DNA of 64,000 nt, taken from Paracidobacterium acidisoli. Lineage in GTDB: Bacteria > Acidobacteriota > Terriglobia > Terriglobales > Acidobacteriaceae. Shown in pieces: positions 52,145 to 60,497 of this stretch (positions within the stretch are counted from its first letter, which is position 1; each line of letters starts with the position of its first letter). The stretch spans positions 248,001-312,000 of the forward strand of contig NZ_QVQT02000004.1 of the NCBI RefSeq assembly GCF_003428625.2. Reading direction: 5' to 3'. Under the pieces are notes generated by a model that saw only the letters and a program-made list of their open reading frames with translations, ran no database searches and was not told the origin of the DNA. The position numbers and the translations under genes are program-made.

Positions 52145-53524
52145 ATGTCGTATCTCGCGGCAATGGAAAGCCTTTCTGCCCTGGCTGGAGAGCTGCATCC
52201 GGTCCCCGGACAGCCCCGTCGCAAATTCCGTCTCGAAGAGATGGGCATTCTCGTCGAAGCTCTCGGGCATCCCGAGCGCCTGTTCCCCTCCGTGCTCATC
52301 GCCGGCACCAACGGCAAAGGATCGACCTCCGCAACGCTCGCGTCCATCCTGCAGGCCTCCGGTCTGCGCACCGGCCTTTACACCTCGCCTCATCTCTCCC
52401 GCGTCAATGAGCGCGTACGAATCGATGGCGAATCCATCAGCGACGACGACTTCGCGAAATATTACTTTCGCGTCGATGACTGCGCGCGCCGTCTCGTCAC
52501 CGAAGGAGCCCTGCCCGTCCATCCCAGCTACTTCGAATCGATGACCGCGCTTGCCTTCCTCGCTTTCGCCGAGGCAAAGGTCGACATCGCCGTTCTGGAA
52601 GTCGGCATGGGCGGCCGCCTCGATGCAACCAACATCGTCGAGCCCCTGCTCTCCGTCATCACCGACATCTCGCTCGACCACACTGAGTGGCTCGGCAGCA
52701 CCATCTCCGCCATCGCCCGCGAAAAGGCCGGAATCATGCGCCCCGGCGGTATCCTCGTCACCCTGCCGCAGCATCCCGAGGCCAATCAGGTCATCGGAGA
52801 AGTCGCCGTCTCTCTCGATGTGCGCGGAGTCAACGCCGCCGAATACATGCCGCACTATGGCGCGGGCCGCATTGCTGACGAAGAAAGCGAATCGTCCTTC
52901 CGCAATCGCTACACCATTCAGCTCATGGGCGAGCCGGTCGAGATCGATTCGCCGCTCGGCGGCTCGCATCAGCAGCGGAACATCGCTCTCGCCATTGCCA
53001 CCGCCGTCGAATTGAGCAAAAACAGCGCATTCCAATTACGTAACAACAATAGTTACAAATTAACGCCCGCCAGTATCGCCGAGGGGATTCACCGCGCCCG
53101 CTGGCCCGGTCGTCTCGAGCGCTTCACTGTTCCTGAAAAAGCGGATGTGCTGTTGGACGTGGCCCACAATCCGGCCGGTGCCTGGGCGCTTCGCTCTGCG
53201 CTCTCGCATCTCCATCCCGAGCCGCCATCGATGACGCTCGTCTTCGGCTGCCTGCGAGACAAAGCTATCGGCGAGATGGCCCAGATCCTCTTTCCTCTCT
53301 TCGATCGGGTGATCCTCACTGCCGTCGACTCACCCCGCTCCACCTCCCTCGAAGATCTGCGCACCGCAGCCGCCACGACCGGCGTCCCCTTCGTCGAAGC
53401 GCCAGAAGCCTCCGATGCGCTTACCAGAGCTCTTGCCACCACTCCGGCCGGTGGCCTCATCGTCATCGCCGGCTCTGTCTATCTCGTAGGCGCGCTGCGG
53501 CCTCGCCTGGCGGGCGCGGAATGA
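52145..53524 (+). CDS. folC: dihydrofolate synthase / folylpolyglutamate synthase
   Basis: FolC adds glutamate to dihydropteroate and extends the polyglutamate tail of folates. The 459-residue protein shows the Mur-ligase-type P-loop LIAGTNGKGSTSATL (54-60 GTNGKGS), TGLYTSPHLSRVNERVRI, the Mg site LEVGMGGRLDATNI, and ITDISLDHTEWLG, with the C-terminal VLLDVAHNPAGAWAL. Length is normal. It heads a plus-strand run of overlapping genes: the last bases overlap plsC (ATGA), followed by the amidotransferase and rsmG. Confidence 0.94.
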   Translation: MSYLAAMESLSALAGELHPVPGQPRRKFRLEEMGILVEALGHPERLFPSVLIAGTNGKGSTSATLASILQASGLRTGLYTSPHLSRVNERVRIDGESISDDDFAKYYFRVDDCARRLVTEGALPVHPSYFESMTALAFLAFAEAKVDIAVLEVGMGGRLDATNIVEPLLSVITDISLDHTEWLGSTISAIAREKAGIMRPGGILVTLPQHPEANQVIGEVAVSLDVRGVNAAEYMPHYGAGRIADEESESSFRNRYTIQLMGEPVEIDSPLGGSHQQRNIALAIATAVELSKNSAFQLRNNNSYKLTPASIAEGIHRARWPGRLERFTVPEKADVLLDVAHNPAGAWALRSALSHLHPEPPSMTLVFGCLRDKAIGEMAQILFPLFDRVILTAVDSPRSTSLEDLRTAAATTGVPFVEAPEASDALTRALATTPAGGLIVIAGSVYLVGALRPRLAGAE

Positions 53525-54357
53525 AACCACTCGGGCCCCGGCCGAACCCGCTTCCGCTGACCGAGCGAGTGATAAGCTATTGCCTTCGCGCTCCTCTGGT
53601 CTTTGCCGCGACCGGGTTCTATGGCAGCCTCTCGCTCGTCGCCTCTCTCTTCGACAGCAGCGGAAAGTGGCAGCACCGCATCGCGCAGATCTGGGGACGC
53701 GCCCTGGTTTCCATCAGCGGCGCAAAGCTGACCGTCATTCATCCGGAGCGTCTGAAGCCGCAGGTCGCCGTCTACGTCTGCAATCACCTCTCCTACATGG
53801 ACACGCCGGTCATCTTCGGCTCGCTGCCCTTTCAGTTCCGCATCGTCGCCCGGCACGATCTCTGGAAGCTGCCCTTCATCGGCTGGTATCTCCGCCGCTC
53901 CGGCCAGGTACCGGTCAATGTGAACAATCCCCGCGCCTCCATCTCCAGTCTGTCGAGTGCTGCCCGAACCCTGAACGAGGGTATGCCGCTCTTTATCTTT
54001 CCCGAAGGCGGGCGCTCCGAGAGCGGTCATCTCGCGCCGTTTTTGAATGGCCCCGCGTTTATGGCCATTCGCGCTCAGGTGCCGCTGGTGCCGCTCGCTC
54101 TGGTGGGAACCCATGAGCTCATGCCCATCCACGCCGGCACGCTTCATCCGGTGCCCATCGCGCTTGTCGTGGGAGAACCCATCGCCACCACTGGCTATAC
54201 CATGAAGCAGATCGACGAGCTGACCACGCGTCTCGAGCAGAAGATCGCCGAAATGTATTATCAGTACTCTTGGCTGGCCCCGCTCGCCTCTTCCACGCCG
54301 TCCGTTTACGAGCCGGTCATGGACCCCGCCACCGTCCCGCAGGATCGATCCCTATGA
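53521..54357 (+). CDS. plsC: lysophospholipid acyltransferase (PlsC-like)
   Basis: The 278-residue protein transfers an acyl chain to 1-acylglycerol-3-phosphate to make phosphatidic acid. The catalytic H89-x4-D94 is in CNHLSYMD and the substrate motif is FPEGGRSESG (160-169); a hydrophobic N-terminal stretch (VFAATGFYGSLSLVASLF) anchors it to the inner membrane. VPLVPLALVGTHEL is the usual fourth block. It overlaps folC by 4 nt and is overlapped by the next gene by 4 nt. Substrate specificity among acyltransferases is inferred from motif similarity only. Confidence 0.88.
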   Translation: MKPLGPRPNPLPLTERVISYCLRAPLVFAATGFYGSLSLVASLFDSSGKWQHRIAQIWGRALVSISGAKLTVIHPERLKPQVAVYVCNHLSYMDTPVIFGSLPFQFRIVARHDLWKLPFIGWYLRRSGQVPVNVNNPRASISSLSSAARTLNEGMPLFIFPEGGRSESGHLAPFLNGPAFMAIRAQVPLVPLALVGTHELMPIHAGTLHPVPIALVVGEPIATTGYTMKQIDELTTRLEQKIAEMYYQYSWLAPLASSTPSVYEPVMDPATVPQDRSL

Positions 54358-55094
54358 AATCGCCCCGAATCGCCATCCCCGAGCCCACCTCCGCTGATCC
54401 GGAATACAACCAGCGCGCCTGGCCTCAGTATGCGCATGCCGTTGAAGCCTCCGGGGGAATTGCCGTAAAGGTCCCTCTCTCGTCCTCTCCGGCTGAGGTT
54501 GCCCGTCTCGCCGCATCCTGCGAGGGCGTGCTCCTTCCCGGCAGCCCCGCTGACGTGAACCCCCAGAAGTACGGCGAAGAGCCGGTCTCAAACTGCGCCG
54601 CCGCCGATCCCGCGCGGGAGGCCGTCGACGAGCTCCTTCTGCAGGACGCCTCGAATCTCCGCAAGCCCCTTCTCGGCATCTGCTATGGCTTTCAGTCTTT
54701 GAACGTCTGGCGCGGCGGAGCCCTTGTGCAGGACCTCCAGACCCCCGTCAATCACCGCCCCGGCCGTACCGTCCGCGAGGCTCACACCGTGCAGATCGGG
54801 GAAGGCTCCCGTCTCCGGGCGCTTCTGCACTCCGGACCCGAGCTTACCGTCAACAGCAGCCATCATCAGGCGGTAAAGACAGTCGGAGACGGGCTGATTC
54901 CCGCCGCCGTCAGCGCGAAGGATGGCGTGATCGAAGCCGCCGAAGGCAAAGGGGAAGAGTTTATTCTCGGAATCCAGTGGCATCCCGAGCGCTTCTTTGA
55001 CGAAGACGAGGCATCGCACCGGCTTTTTCAGGCCTTTATCCATGCCGCCGCCGGCTGGGAGCTGCGCCCTATCCGGGAATCTCTCGCGGAGTAA
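54354..55094 (+). CDS. class I glutamine amidotransferase (gamma-glutamyl-GABA hydrolase-like, C26)
   Basis: The 246-residue protein belongs to the PuuD/peptidase C26 branch: VLLPGSPADVNPQKYGEE, the nucleophile elbow LGICYGFQSLNVWRGG (C110), SSHHQAVK, and IQWHPERF with H210 and E212 completing the triad. PuuD hydrolyses gamma-glutamyl-GABA in putrescine breakdown; folate gamma-glutamyl hydrolases belong to the same branch, which could relate to folC two genes upstream (inference). Its start overlaps the plsC stop (ATGA), and it ends 4 bp before rsmG. An ATG at 54270 in frame lies within plsC and was not used. Confidence 0.88.
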   Translation: MKSPRIAIPEPTSADPEYNQRAWPQYAHAVEASGGIAVKVPLSSSPAEVARLAASCEGVLLPGSPADVNPQKYGEEPVSNCAAADPAREAVDELLLQDASNLRKPLLGICYGFQSLNVWRGGALVQDLQTPVNHRPGRTVREAHTVQIGEGSRLRALLHSGPELTVNSSHHQAVKTVGDGLIPAAVSAKDGVIEAAEGKGEEFILGIQWHPERFFDEDEASHRLFQAFIHAAAGWELRPIRESLAE

Positions 55095-55098
55095 GCCG

Positions 55099-55713
55099 AT
55101 GAGTCAGGAAGAGATCGCCTCCGCTGCTGCCGCTGCCGGAATCACCCTCGATCCCGCCATGCAGGCGCGATTCGCCGAATATCTTGCTCTTCTCCTCCGC
55201 TGGAATGCCCGGATGAATCTCACGGCGGTCCGCGAGCCTGACGAGATTATCCGGCGTCACTTTCTGGAATGCGCCTTCGCCGCCGGACATATTCCTCCAT
55301 CCTCAGAAACCCTTCTTGATTTCGGCTCCGGTGCCGGACTTCCCGGCATCCCCATCTCCATCTGCCGTCCCGAACTCAGCATCACCCTGGCGGAATCGCA
55401 GACCAAAAAGGCTGCGTTCTTAAAGGAAGTCGTCCGTACCCTCAGCCTGAAAGCAGAAGTCTTCGCCGGCCGCGTGGAATCTATGACTCCTGGCCGTATC
55501 TTTGACGTCGTCACTTTGCGTGCCGTCGATTACATGGAGGCAGCCTGCCGCCTCGCGGCAGAGCGGCTTTCACCCAGCGGCGCGCTCCTGATCTTCGCCA
55601 CCCGGCAAACCGAGGGGTCCATCCAGACCGCCCTATCCTCCATTTATTGGCAGGAATCCATCTCTCTCCCCGAGCTCGAGCGCGGCATTCTTATGATCGG
55701 CAATCGGCTCTAA
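55099..55713 (+). CDS. rsmG: 16S rRNA (guanine527-N7)-methyltransferase
   Basis: RsmG (GidB) methylates G527 of 16S rRNA; loss gives mild streptomycin resistance. The 204-residue protein shows LLLRWNARMNLTAVREPDEI, RHFLECAF, motif I LLDFGSGAGLPGIPIS, and LAESQTKKAAFLKEVVR. The ATG at 55099 is preceded by GGAG, and the frame upstream to 54997 is a shadow. It ends the folC run and is followed by two parS sites and parA, the standard origin-side order (rsmG-parA-parB), though mnmG, its usual partner, is absent. Confidence 0.96.
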   Translation: MSQEEIASAAAAAGITLDPAMQARFAEYLALLLRWNARMNLTAVREPDEIIRRHFLECAFAAGHIPPSSETLLDFGSGAGLPGIPISICRPELSITLAESQTKKAAFLKEVVRTLSLKAEVFAGRVESMTPGRIFDVVTLRAVDYMEAACRLAAERLSPSGALLIFATRQTEGSIQTALSSIYWQESISLPELERGILMIGNRL

Positions 55714-55732
55714 GAAGCCGTTCACGCTTTGA

Positions 55733-55748
55733 TGTTCCACGTGAAACA
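55733..55748 (+). other. parS centromere site 1
   Basis: TGTTCCACGTGAAACA matches the ParB-binding consensus TGTTNCACGTGAAACA at every position. It lies 20 bp after the rsmG stop. It is the nucleation site for the ParB-CTP sliding clamp. Confidence 0.93.
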
Positions 55749-55792
55749 CTTCCCGGGTTCGCATCTCAATCGACCTCTATGAAAGCCCTGAA

Positions 55793-55808
55793 TGTTTCAC
55801 GTGGAACA
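55793..55808 (-). other. parS centromere site 2 (inverted)
   Basis: TGTTTCACGTGGAACA is the exact reverse complement of site 1, 44 bp downstream. It is the same 16-mer in opposite orientation, and it lies 192 bp before the parA start. Confidence 0.93.
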
Positions 55809-56000
55809 TAAGTTTTCCACTACCCATCTAAAATCGCTCTCAGGCAATGCCACTCCGTCCTCGCCCATAAGCCGCCTGATCGCTATGAGTTACGACAGTA
55901 CCCTCCGGGATGCGCCAAATTCTTCCACAGATTCCACCTCGTTCTGCACAGGCACTCCGCATTGCGCCGCCCCACCCCTCCCCGATACTCTTTTCTTCTC

Positions 56001-56846
56001 ATGGGTAAGGTCCTCGCCGTTGTCAATCAGAAGGGCGGGGTGGGAAAAACAACCACCGCCATCAATCTCTCCGCTGCCCTCGCTCTTGAAGGACTGAAGG
56101 TCCTCCTCGTCGACTGCGACCCCCAGGCCAACTCCAGCGGCGGCTTCGGTGTCAGCCGCGACGACGACCGGCAATCGACCTACGATCTTCTCATCGGCGA
56201 AGCCTCCATCGAAGAACTCGCCCTGCCCACCGAGATCGAGACCCTCCGCCTCGTCCCCTCGCACAAAAACCTGATCGGCGCCAACGTCGAGCTCATCCAG
56301 ATCGACCGCCGCGCCTATAAGCTGCGCGAGGCCATCGATAAAGTCCGCAGCCAGTATGATTTCGTGATCCTCGACTGCCCCCCGGCCCTCGATCTCCTCA
56401 CCCTCAATGCCCTCGTCGCCGCCGACCGTCTCCTCGTCCCCATGCAGGCCGAATACTTCGCCCTCGAGGGCATCAGCGAGCTCATGCACACGCTCGACCG
56501 CGTCCGCGGCACCTTCAACTCCACGCTCGAGATCGAAGGCGTCCTGCTCACCATGTACGACGACCGCACGAATCTCGCTCAGCAGGTCACCGAAAACCTC
56601 CGCGAGTTCTTCAAGGACAAGCTGCTCAAGACGACCATTCCCCGCAATGTCCGTCTTGCCGAAGCCCCCAGCTATGGAAAGCCCGTCCTTCTCTACGATC
56701 CTCGCTCCCGGGGCTCAGAAAGCTACCGGGATCTGGCCGCCGAGCTGCTCGCGCGCAACCATATCGAGAGCCCAAAGGCGAAGGAGCGGAAAAAAGACGC
56801 CGCCAGCCGCAAAGATGTAACCGTAAAGTTCTGGCCATACGGATGA
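56001..56846 (+). CDS. parA: chromosome-partitioning ATPase ParA
   Basis: ParA forms an ATP-dependent gradient on the nucleoid that moves ParB-parS complexes. The 281-residue protein has the deviant Walker [18 protein letters not shown] (K11GGVGKTT18), [17 protein letters not shown], the Walker [17 protein letters not shown] and [22 protein letters not shown] at the C-terminal signature. It is the short chromosomal type (Soj-like), without an N-terminal HTH. No clear ribosome binding site precedes the ATG at 56001; the last 20 residues are Lys-rich. It is followed by parB 133 bp later. Confidence 0.96.
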   Translation: MGKVLAVVNQKGGVGKTTTAINLSAALALEGLKVLLVDCDPQANSSGGFGVSRDDDRQSTYDLLIGEASIEELALPTEIETLRLVPSHKNLIGANVELIQIDRRAYKLREAIDKVRSQYDFVILDCPPALDLLTLNALVAADRLLVPMQAEYFALEGISELMHTLDRVRGTFNSTLEIEGVLLTMYDDRTNLAQQVTENLREFFKDKLLKTTIPRNVRLAEAPSYGKPVLLYDPRSRGSESYRDLAAELLARNHIESPKAKERKKDAASRKDVTVKFWPYG

Positions 56847-56979
56847 CCCCGATACCATCCGTATAAAGACGGCGACATGCAGGAAAATCACACGGAATCA
56901 GACGAAGGAATTCCGCTTCGAACAACAAAAGCAGGTTCGGATAACAACAGAAGGACATAAACAAAGTAAGGACATAAAT

Positions 56980-57897
56980 ATGGGTATAGCCACGGAAGCT
57001 CCAAAACGTCGCGCTCTGGGCAAAGGGCTTGAATCGCTTCTGCCGCGCGTGCAGCCGGCCGCTGAGCCTGCAAAACCGTCGGAACCGGCCCCGGAGTCCG
57101 GCAGGCCGCGCGAAATTCCGCTCGACCAGCTCGACCGCAATCCCTGGCAGACCCGCTCCCGCTTCGACGAAGCCCAGCTCGCCGACCTCGCGGCCTCCAT
57201 CGCCGCCACCGGAGTCGTCCAGCCCATCATCGTCCGTCCGCTGCCCGGCGGCCGCTTCCAGCTCATCGCCGGCGAGCGCCGCTGGCTCGCCTCGCAGCGT
57301 GCCGGAAAGGCCACCATCCCCGCCATCGTCCGCCAGGCCTCCGACGAGCAGTCAATGGAGATGACCATCGTCGAAAACCTCCAGCGCACCGATCTCAATC
57401 CCATGGAGCAGGCCCGTGCCTACGAGCGCCTCGGCCGCGAGTTCAGCATGACCCAGGAGCAGATGGCGAAGCGCACAGGCAAAGACCGCGCCTCCGTCGC
57501 CAACTTTCTCCGCCTCCTCCGTCTCCCGGTCGAAATCCAGGGTAAAGTCGAAGCCGGAGAGCTCAGCTTCGGCCACGCCCGCACCCTCCTCGCCCTTGAA
57601 GACCCGGAAACCATCCTGAAGGCCGCGCAGAAGGTCGCAGCCCTCTCCATGTCCGTCCGTCAGACCGAGAGCTACGTGCAGGGCCTCCTCAATCCCGAGC
57701 AGAAGCAGAAGGGCGACGAGAAGGTAAAGGAGCCGCTCGACCCCAACGTCCGCCAGGCTCGCGACGAGCTGCAGCGCTCCCTCGGGCTCAAGGTAAAGAT
57801 CGAGGACAAAAAGGGAAGAGGCCGCGTCATCATCGAATACGCCTCGCTCGAAGACTTCGATACCCTCATCGACGTTCTCTCCCGCCAGCGCTCCTGA
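56980..57897 (+). CDS. parB: chromosome-partitioning protein ParB
   Basis: ParB binds parS, hydrolyses CTP and spreads as a sliding clamp. The 305-residue protein has an N-terminal RALGKGLESLLPR peptide (the ParA-stimulating region), the CTP-binding domain with VRPLPGGRFQLIAGERRWLASQRAG (in part; GERR motif), IVENLQRTDLNPMEQARAYERL, the HTH TQEQMAKRTGKDRASVANFLRLLRLP (in part), and a C-terminal dimerisation domain. AAGGA 8 bases before the ATG marks the start. It follows parA and lies 1.2 kb from the parS pair. Confidence 0.96.
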   Translation: MGIATEAPKRRALGKGLESLLPRVQPAAEPAKPSEPAPESGRPREIPLDQLDRNPWQTRSRFDEAQLADLAASIAATGVVQPIIVRPLPGGRFQLIAGERRWLASQRAGKATIPAIVRQASDEQSMEMTIVENLQRTDLNPMEQARAYERLGREFSMTQEQMAKRTGKDRASVANFLRLLRLPVEIQGKVEAGELSFGHARTLLALEDPETILKAAQKVAALSMSVRQTESYVQGLLNPEQKQKGDEKVKEPLDPNVRQARDELQRSLGLKVKIEDKKGRGRVIIEYASLEDFDTLIDVLSRQRS

Positions 57898-58059
57898 TCC
57901 CGGCCGCCGGTTATCCTGCGCCCAGTCTGGTTCCGGCCCGCGTCGCCATAATTTGTAACAGTCGCGGTGCCATTTTCGCGCGCTTTTTTTCGGATGCCTG
58001 AAAACCTCTTCATGCTATCCTTGCCGGTCTCCGAAAAACTCCCGAGGAGGGCTGCACGA

Positions 58060-59841
58060 ATGATTCAGCGCTGCAAACATTCGCTTGTCTTTCTGTTGCT
58101 TGCCACACTGCCCGCCTTCGCTGCGGACAAACACAAAAAATCGGAGCCCGCGCCGCCGGCTCCTGAGGTCGCTCCTTGGGACCAGCCGCAGCCTGCCGTC
58201 GAAAACCTCGATCTCGGCATGTACGCCCGCATCCGCGAAGAAGGCTTCAGCCACTCTCACATCATGGAGTACGCCTCCGCGCTCACCGACGACATCGGCC
58301 CGCGCCTCACCGGCTCGCCCAACATGGCAAAGGCCAATGCCTGGACGCGCGACCAGCTCACCGCCATGGGCTGCGCCAACGCGCATCTCGAGGACTGGGG
58401 CGACTTCGGTCTCGGCTGGCAGCAGCTCAACACCTGGGTCCGCATGACCTCGCCCGACACGGCCGTCTTCATCGCGCAGGCCACCCCCTGGTCGCCCTCC
58501 ACCAGCGGACCGGTCACCGCGGAAGCCATCTCCGTCAACATCGAGACCGAACACGACTTCGAGAAATACAAAGGCAAGCTCGCAGGTAAGATCGTCCTCC
58601 TCGGCGCCATGCGCGACGTCCCGCCCGTCGACAAGGCTCTCTTCGAGCGTTACACCGCCGAAGAGCTCGAAAAGCTCGCCGAATACCCCGCCTCCGGCAA
58701 TGACGCGGAAGATATGCAGCGCCGCATCCGCGCCTATATCCAGCGCAGCCGCCTCGTGGATCAGGTCGCGCAGTTCCTCGCCGACGAAAAGGCTGCCGCG
58801 GTCATCCGTCCCAGCCGTGACGCCGCTGACGGCGGCGGCTCCGGTGGAACCATCTTTGACGACAACGGCGCCGCTCTTGGCCGCACGCCCTACCTCGCCG
58901 ATCACGCCGTCAAAGTTCCCGTCGTCGTCATGGCCATCGAAAGCTATGGCCGCGTCATCCGCCTGCTCGAGCAGCACGTCCCCGTCACCATCCAGATGGA
59001 CGTCGAAACAAAATTCACCGGCGACCACGAGCACGGCTTCGATACCATCGCCGAAATCCCCGGCACCGATCCTCAGTTAAAGGACCAGGTCGTCATGGTC
59101 GGCGGCCACCTCGACAGCTGGATCGCCGGCACCGGCGCCACCGACAACGGCGCGGGCACCATCGTCGCCATGGAGGTCATGCGCATCCTCAACGCGCTCG
59201 GCGTTCATCCCCGCCGCACCATCCGCGTCGCTCTCTGGAGCGGCGAGGAAGAAGGCCTCTTCGGCTCGCGTGGTTACGTCCGCCAGCACTTCGGTTCCGC
59301 GCCGCCCTCGATCACGCCCGACCAGCTCATCCTGCCCGAATTCCTCCGCCGCGCCTCCGGCCCGCTCGAGCTCAAACCGGAACAGAAGCTCATCTCCGGA
59401 TACTTCAACGTCGACAACGGCTCCGGCAAAATTCGCGGCGTCTATCTGCAGCAGAACGCCGCCGTCGCGCCCATCTTCGCGCAGTGGATCGCTCCTCTGA
59501 AGGATCTCGGCGTCACCACGCTCACCATGCGTAACACCGGCGGCACCGACCATCTCTCCTTCGACGCCGTCGGCATCCCGGGCTTCCAGTTCATTCAGGA
59601 CCCGCTCGACTACGAGAGCCGCACCCACCACTCCAATCAGGATGTCTTCGAGCGTCTCCAGCCCGCCGATCTCCGTCAGGCCGCCATCGTCGAAGCCATC
59701 TTCGTCTACAACGCCGCCATGCGCGATCAGATGCTCCCGCGCAAACCCCTTCCGCACCCGGAGCAGCAGACCACTCCGCTCAAAGACCTCTTCCCCGGCG
59801 CAACCGAAGGTAATACAGGCGCGGTCGCCGCCAATATGTAG
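58060..59841 (+). CDS. secreted M28-family aminopeptidase
   Basis: The 593-residue protein has a signal peptide (MIQRCKHSLVFLLLATLPAF, cleaved near ADK). The PA-like insert (about 150-330) is followed by the M28 zinc domain: MVGGHLDSWIAGTGATDNGAG (in part; H and D ligands), LWSGEEEGLFGSRG (catalytic and ligand glutamates), and FNVDNGSGK, then GTDHLSFD with a late histidine ligand. M28 enzymes remove N-terminal residues from peptides and here act outside the cytoplasm. GAGGAGG gives a clear start. The C-terminal 25 residues are Pro-rich. It is followed by a large repeat cluster. Confidence 0.9.
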   Translation: MIQRCKHSLVFLLLATLPAFAADKHKKSEPAPPAPEVAPWDQPQPAVENLDLGMYARIREEGFSHSHIMEYASALTDDIGPRLTGSPNMAKANAWTRDQLTAMGCANAHLEDWGDFGLGWQQLNTWVRMTSPDTAVFIAQATPWSPSTSGPVTAEAISVNIETEHDFEKYKGKLAGKIVLLGAMRDVPPVDKALFERYTAEELEKLAEYPASGNDAEDMQRRIRAYIQRSRLVDQVAQFLADEKAAAVIRPSRDAADGGGSGGTIFDDNGAALGRTPYLADHAVKVPVVVMAIESYGRVIRLLEQHVPVTIQMDVETKFTGDHEHGFDTIAEIPGTDPQLKDQVVMVGGHLDSWIAGTGATDNGAGTIVAMEVMRILNALGVHPRRTIRVALWSGEEEGLFGSRGYVRQHFGSAPPSITPDQLILPEFLRRASGPLELKPEQKLISGYFNVDNGSGKIRGVYLQQNAAVAPIFAQWIAPLKDLGVTTLTMRNTGGTDHLSFDAVGIPGFQFIQDPLDYESRTHHSNQDVFERLQPADLRQAAIVEAIFVYNAAMRDQMLPRKPLPHPEQQTTPLKDLFPGATEGNTGAVAANM

Positions 59842-59875
59842 AGGGATCTGCATCTTCTTGTCGGAGAAAACGCCC

Positions 59876-59951
59876 GGGTGCCCCACCTTCGCGAGCCGGG
59901 GCCCCCGACGCACGCGGTGTTCGTGCGCTGGGGTGGAGAAGCTAAGGTGGG
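59876..59951. repeat. dispersed repeat, family B, copy near 59.9 kb
   Basis: A 76-bp element almost identical to 35309-35384, with outer arms CCCACCTT/AAGGTGGG. It opens the 59842-60497 gene-free stretch, a 656-bp tract made almost entirely of repeats. Confidence 0.85.
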
Positions 59952-59957
59952 CGAAGC

Positions 59958-60063
59958 CAGCACCCCATGTCCGTGTGTTCGGACATGGGAGTGGAGACTC
60001 TCTCCTTTTGTCATCCCGACCGAAGCGGAACGTAGTGAAGCGCAGTGGAGGGATCTGCATTTC
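59958..60063. repeat. dispersed repeat, family A, first copy of an exact 106-bp pair
   Basis: This 106-bp element begins with the hairpin CCCATGTCCG-TGTGTT-CGGACATGGG and ends with GAGGGATCTGCATTTC. It is identical over its whole length to 60346-60451, 388 bp away. Confidence 0.85.
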
Positions 60064-60158
60064 TCTCCTCTCGAAAAATCCAGGGTGCCCTATCCTTTGC
60101 GCCAATTTTGGCGCGAAGGGTGAGAAGGAAGAATTCAGGATCGGGGGGCGGAGAAAGA

Positions 60159-60233
60159 GCTTTCGTCTCGTATCAGGGCACGGCTTCAGCCGTGCCGTAA
60201 AGGCTTTCAGATACGACGGGCTTTAGCCCCTGT
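60159..60233. repeat. dispersed repeat, family C, copy near 60.2 kb
   Basis: Core GTATCAGGGCACGGCTTC-GCCGTGCC and GGGCTTTAGCCCCTGT as at 22.6 kb, without the outer arms. A hairpin-only family-A piece (CATGTCCG...CGGACATG, about 60257-60292) follows. Confidence 0.8.
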
Positions 60234-60345
60234 GCTTGGCGGGAAGGAACATCGGGTGCCCCATGTCCGGATTTTCGGACATGGGATCGCCCACGAAATG
60301 AACCAATGGATACTCTGGCCGCGAAGCGGCATTTGCCCGTGCGGA

Positions 60346-60451
60346 CAGCACCCCATGTCCGTGTGTTCGGACATGGGAGTGGAGACTCTCTCCTTTTGTC
60401 ATCCCGACCGAAGCGGAACGTAGTGAAGCGCAGTGGAGGGATCTGCATTTC
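60346..60451. repeat. dispersed repeat, family A, second copy of an exact 106-bp pair
   Basis: Identical to 59958-60063. It ends 46 bp before the stop of the LysR gene on the opposite strand. Confidence 0.85.
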
Positions 60452-60497
60452 CTCCTTCTGCGAAGAATCGGTGTGGGCAAAAGAAATGATGTAACAG

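Noticed and set aside
59077-60105. 342-codon minus-strand frame over the 3' part of the M28 peptidase and the repeats
   Set aside because: Its first part is antisense to a well supported peptidase gene and its end is repeat sequence.
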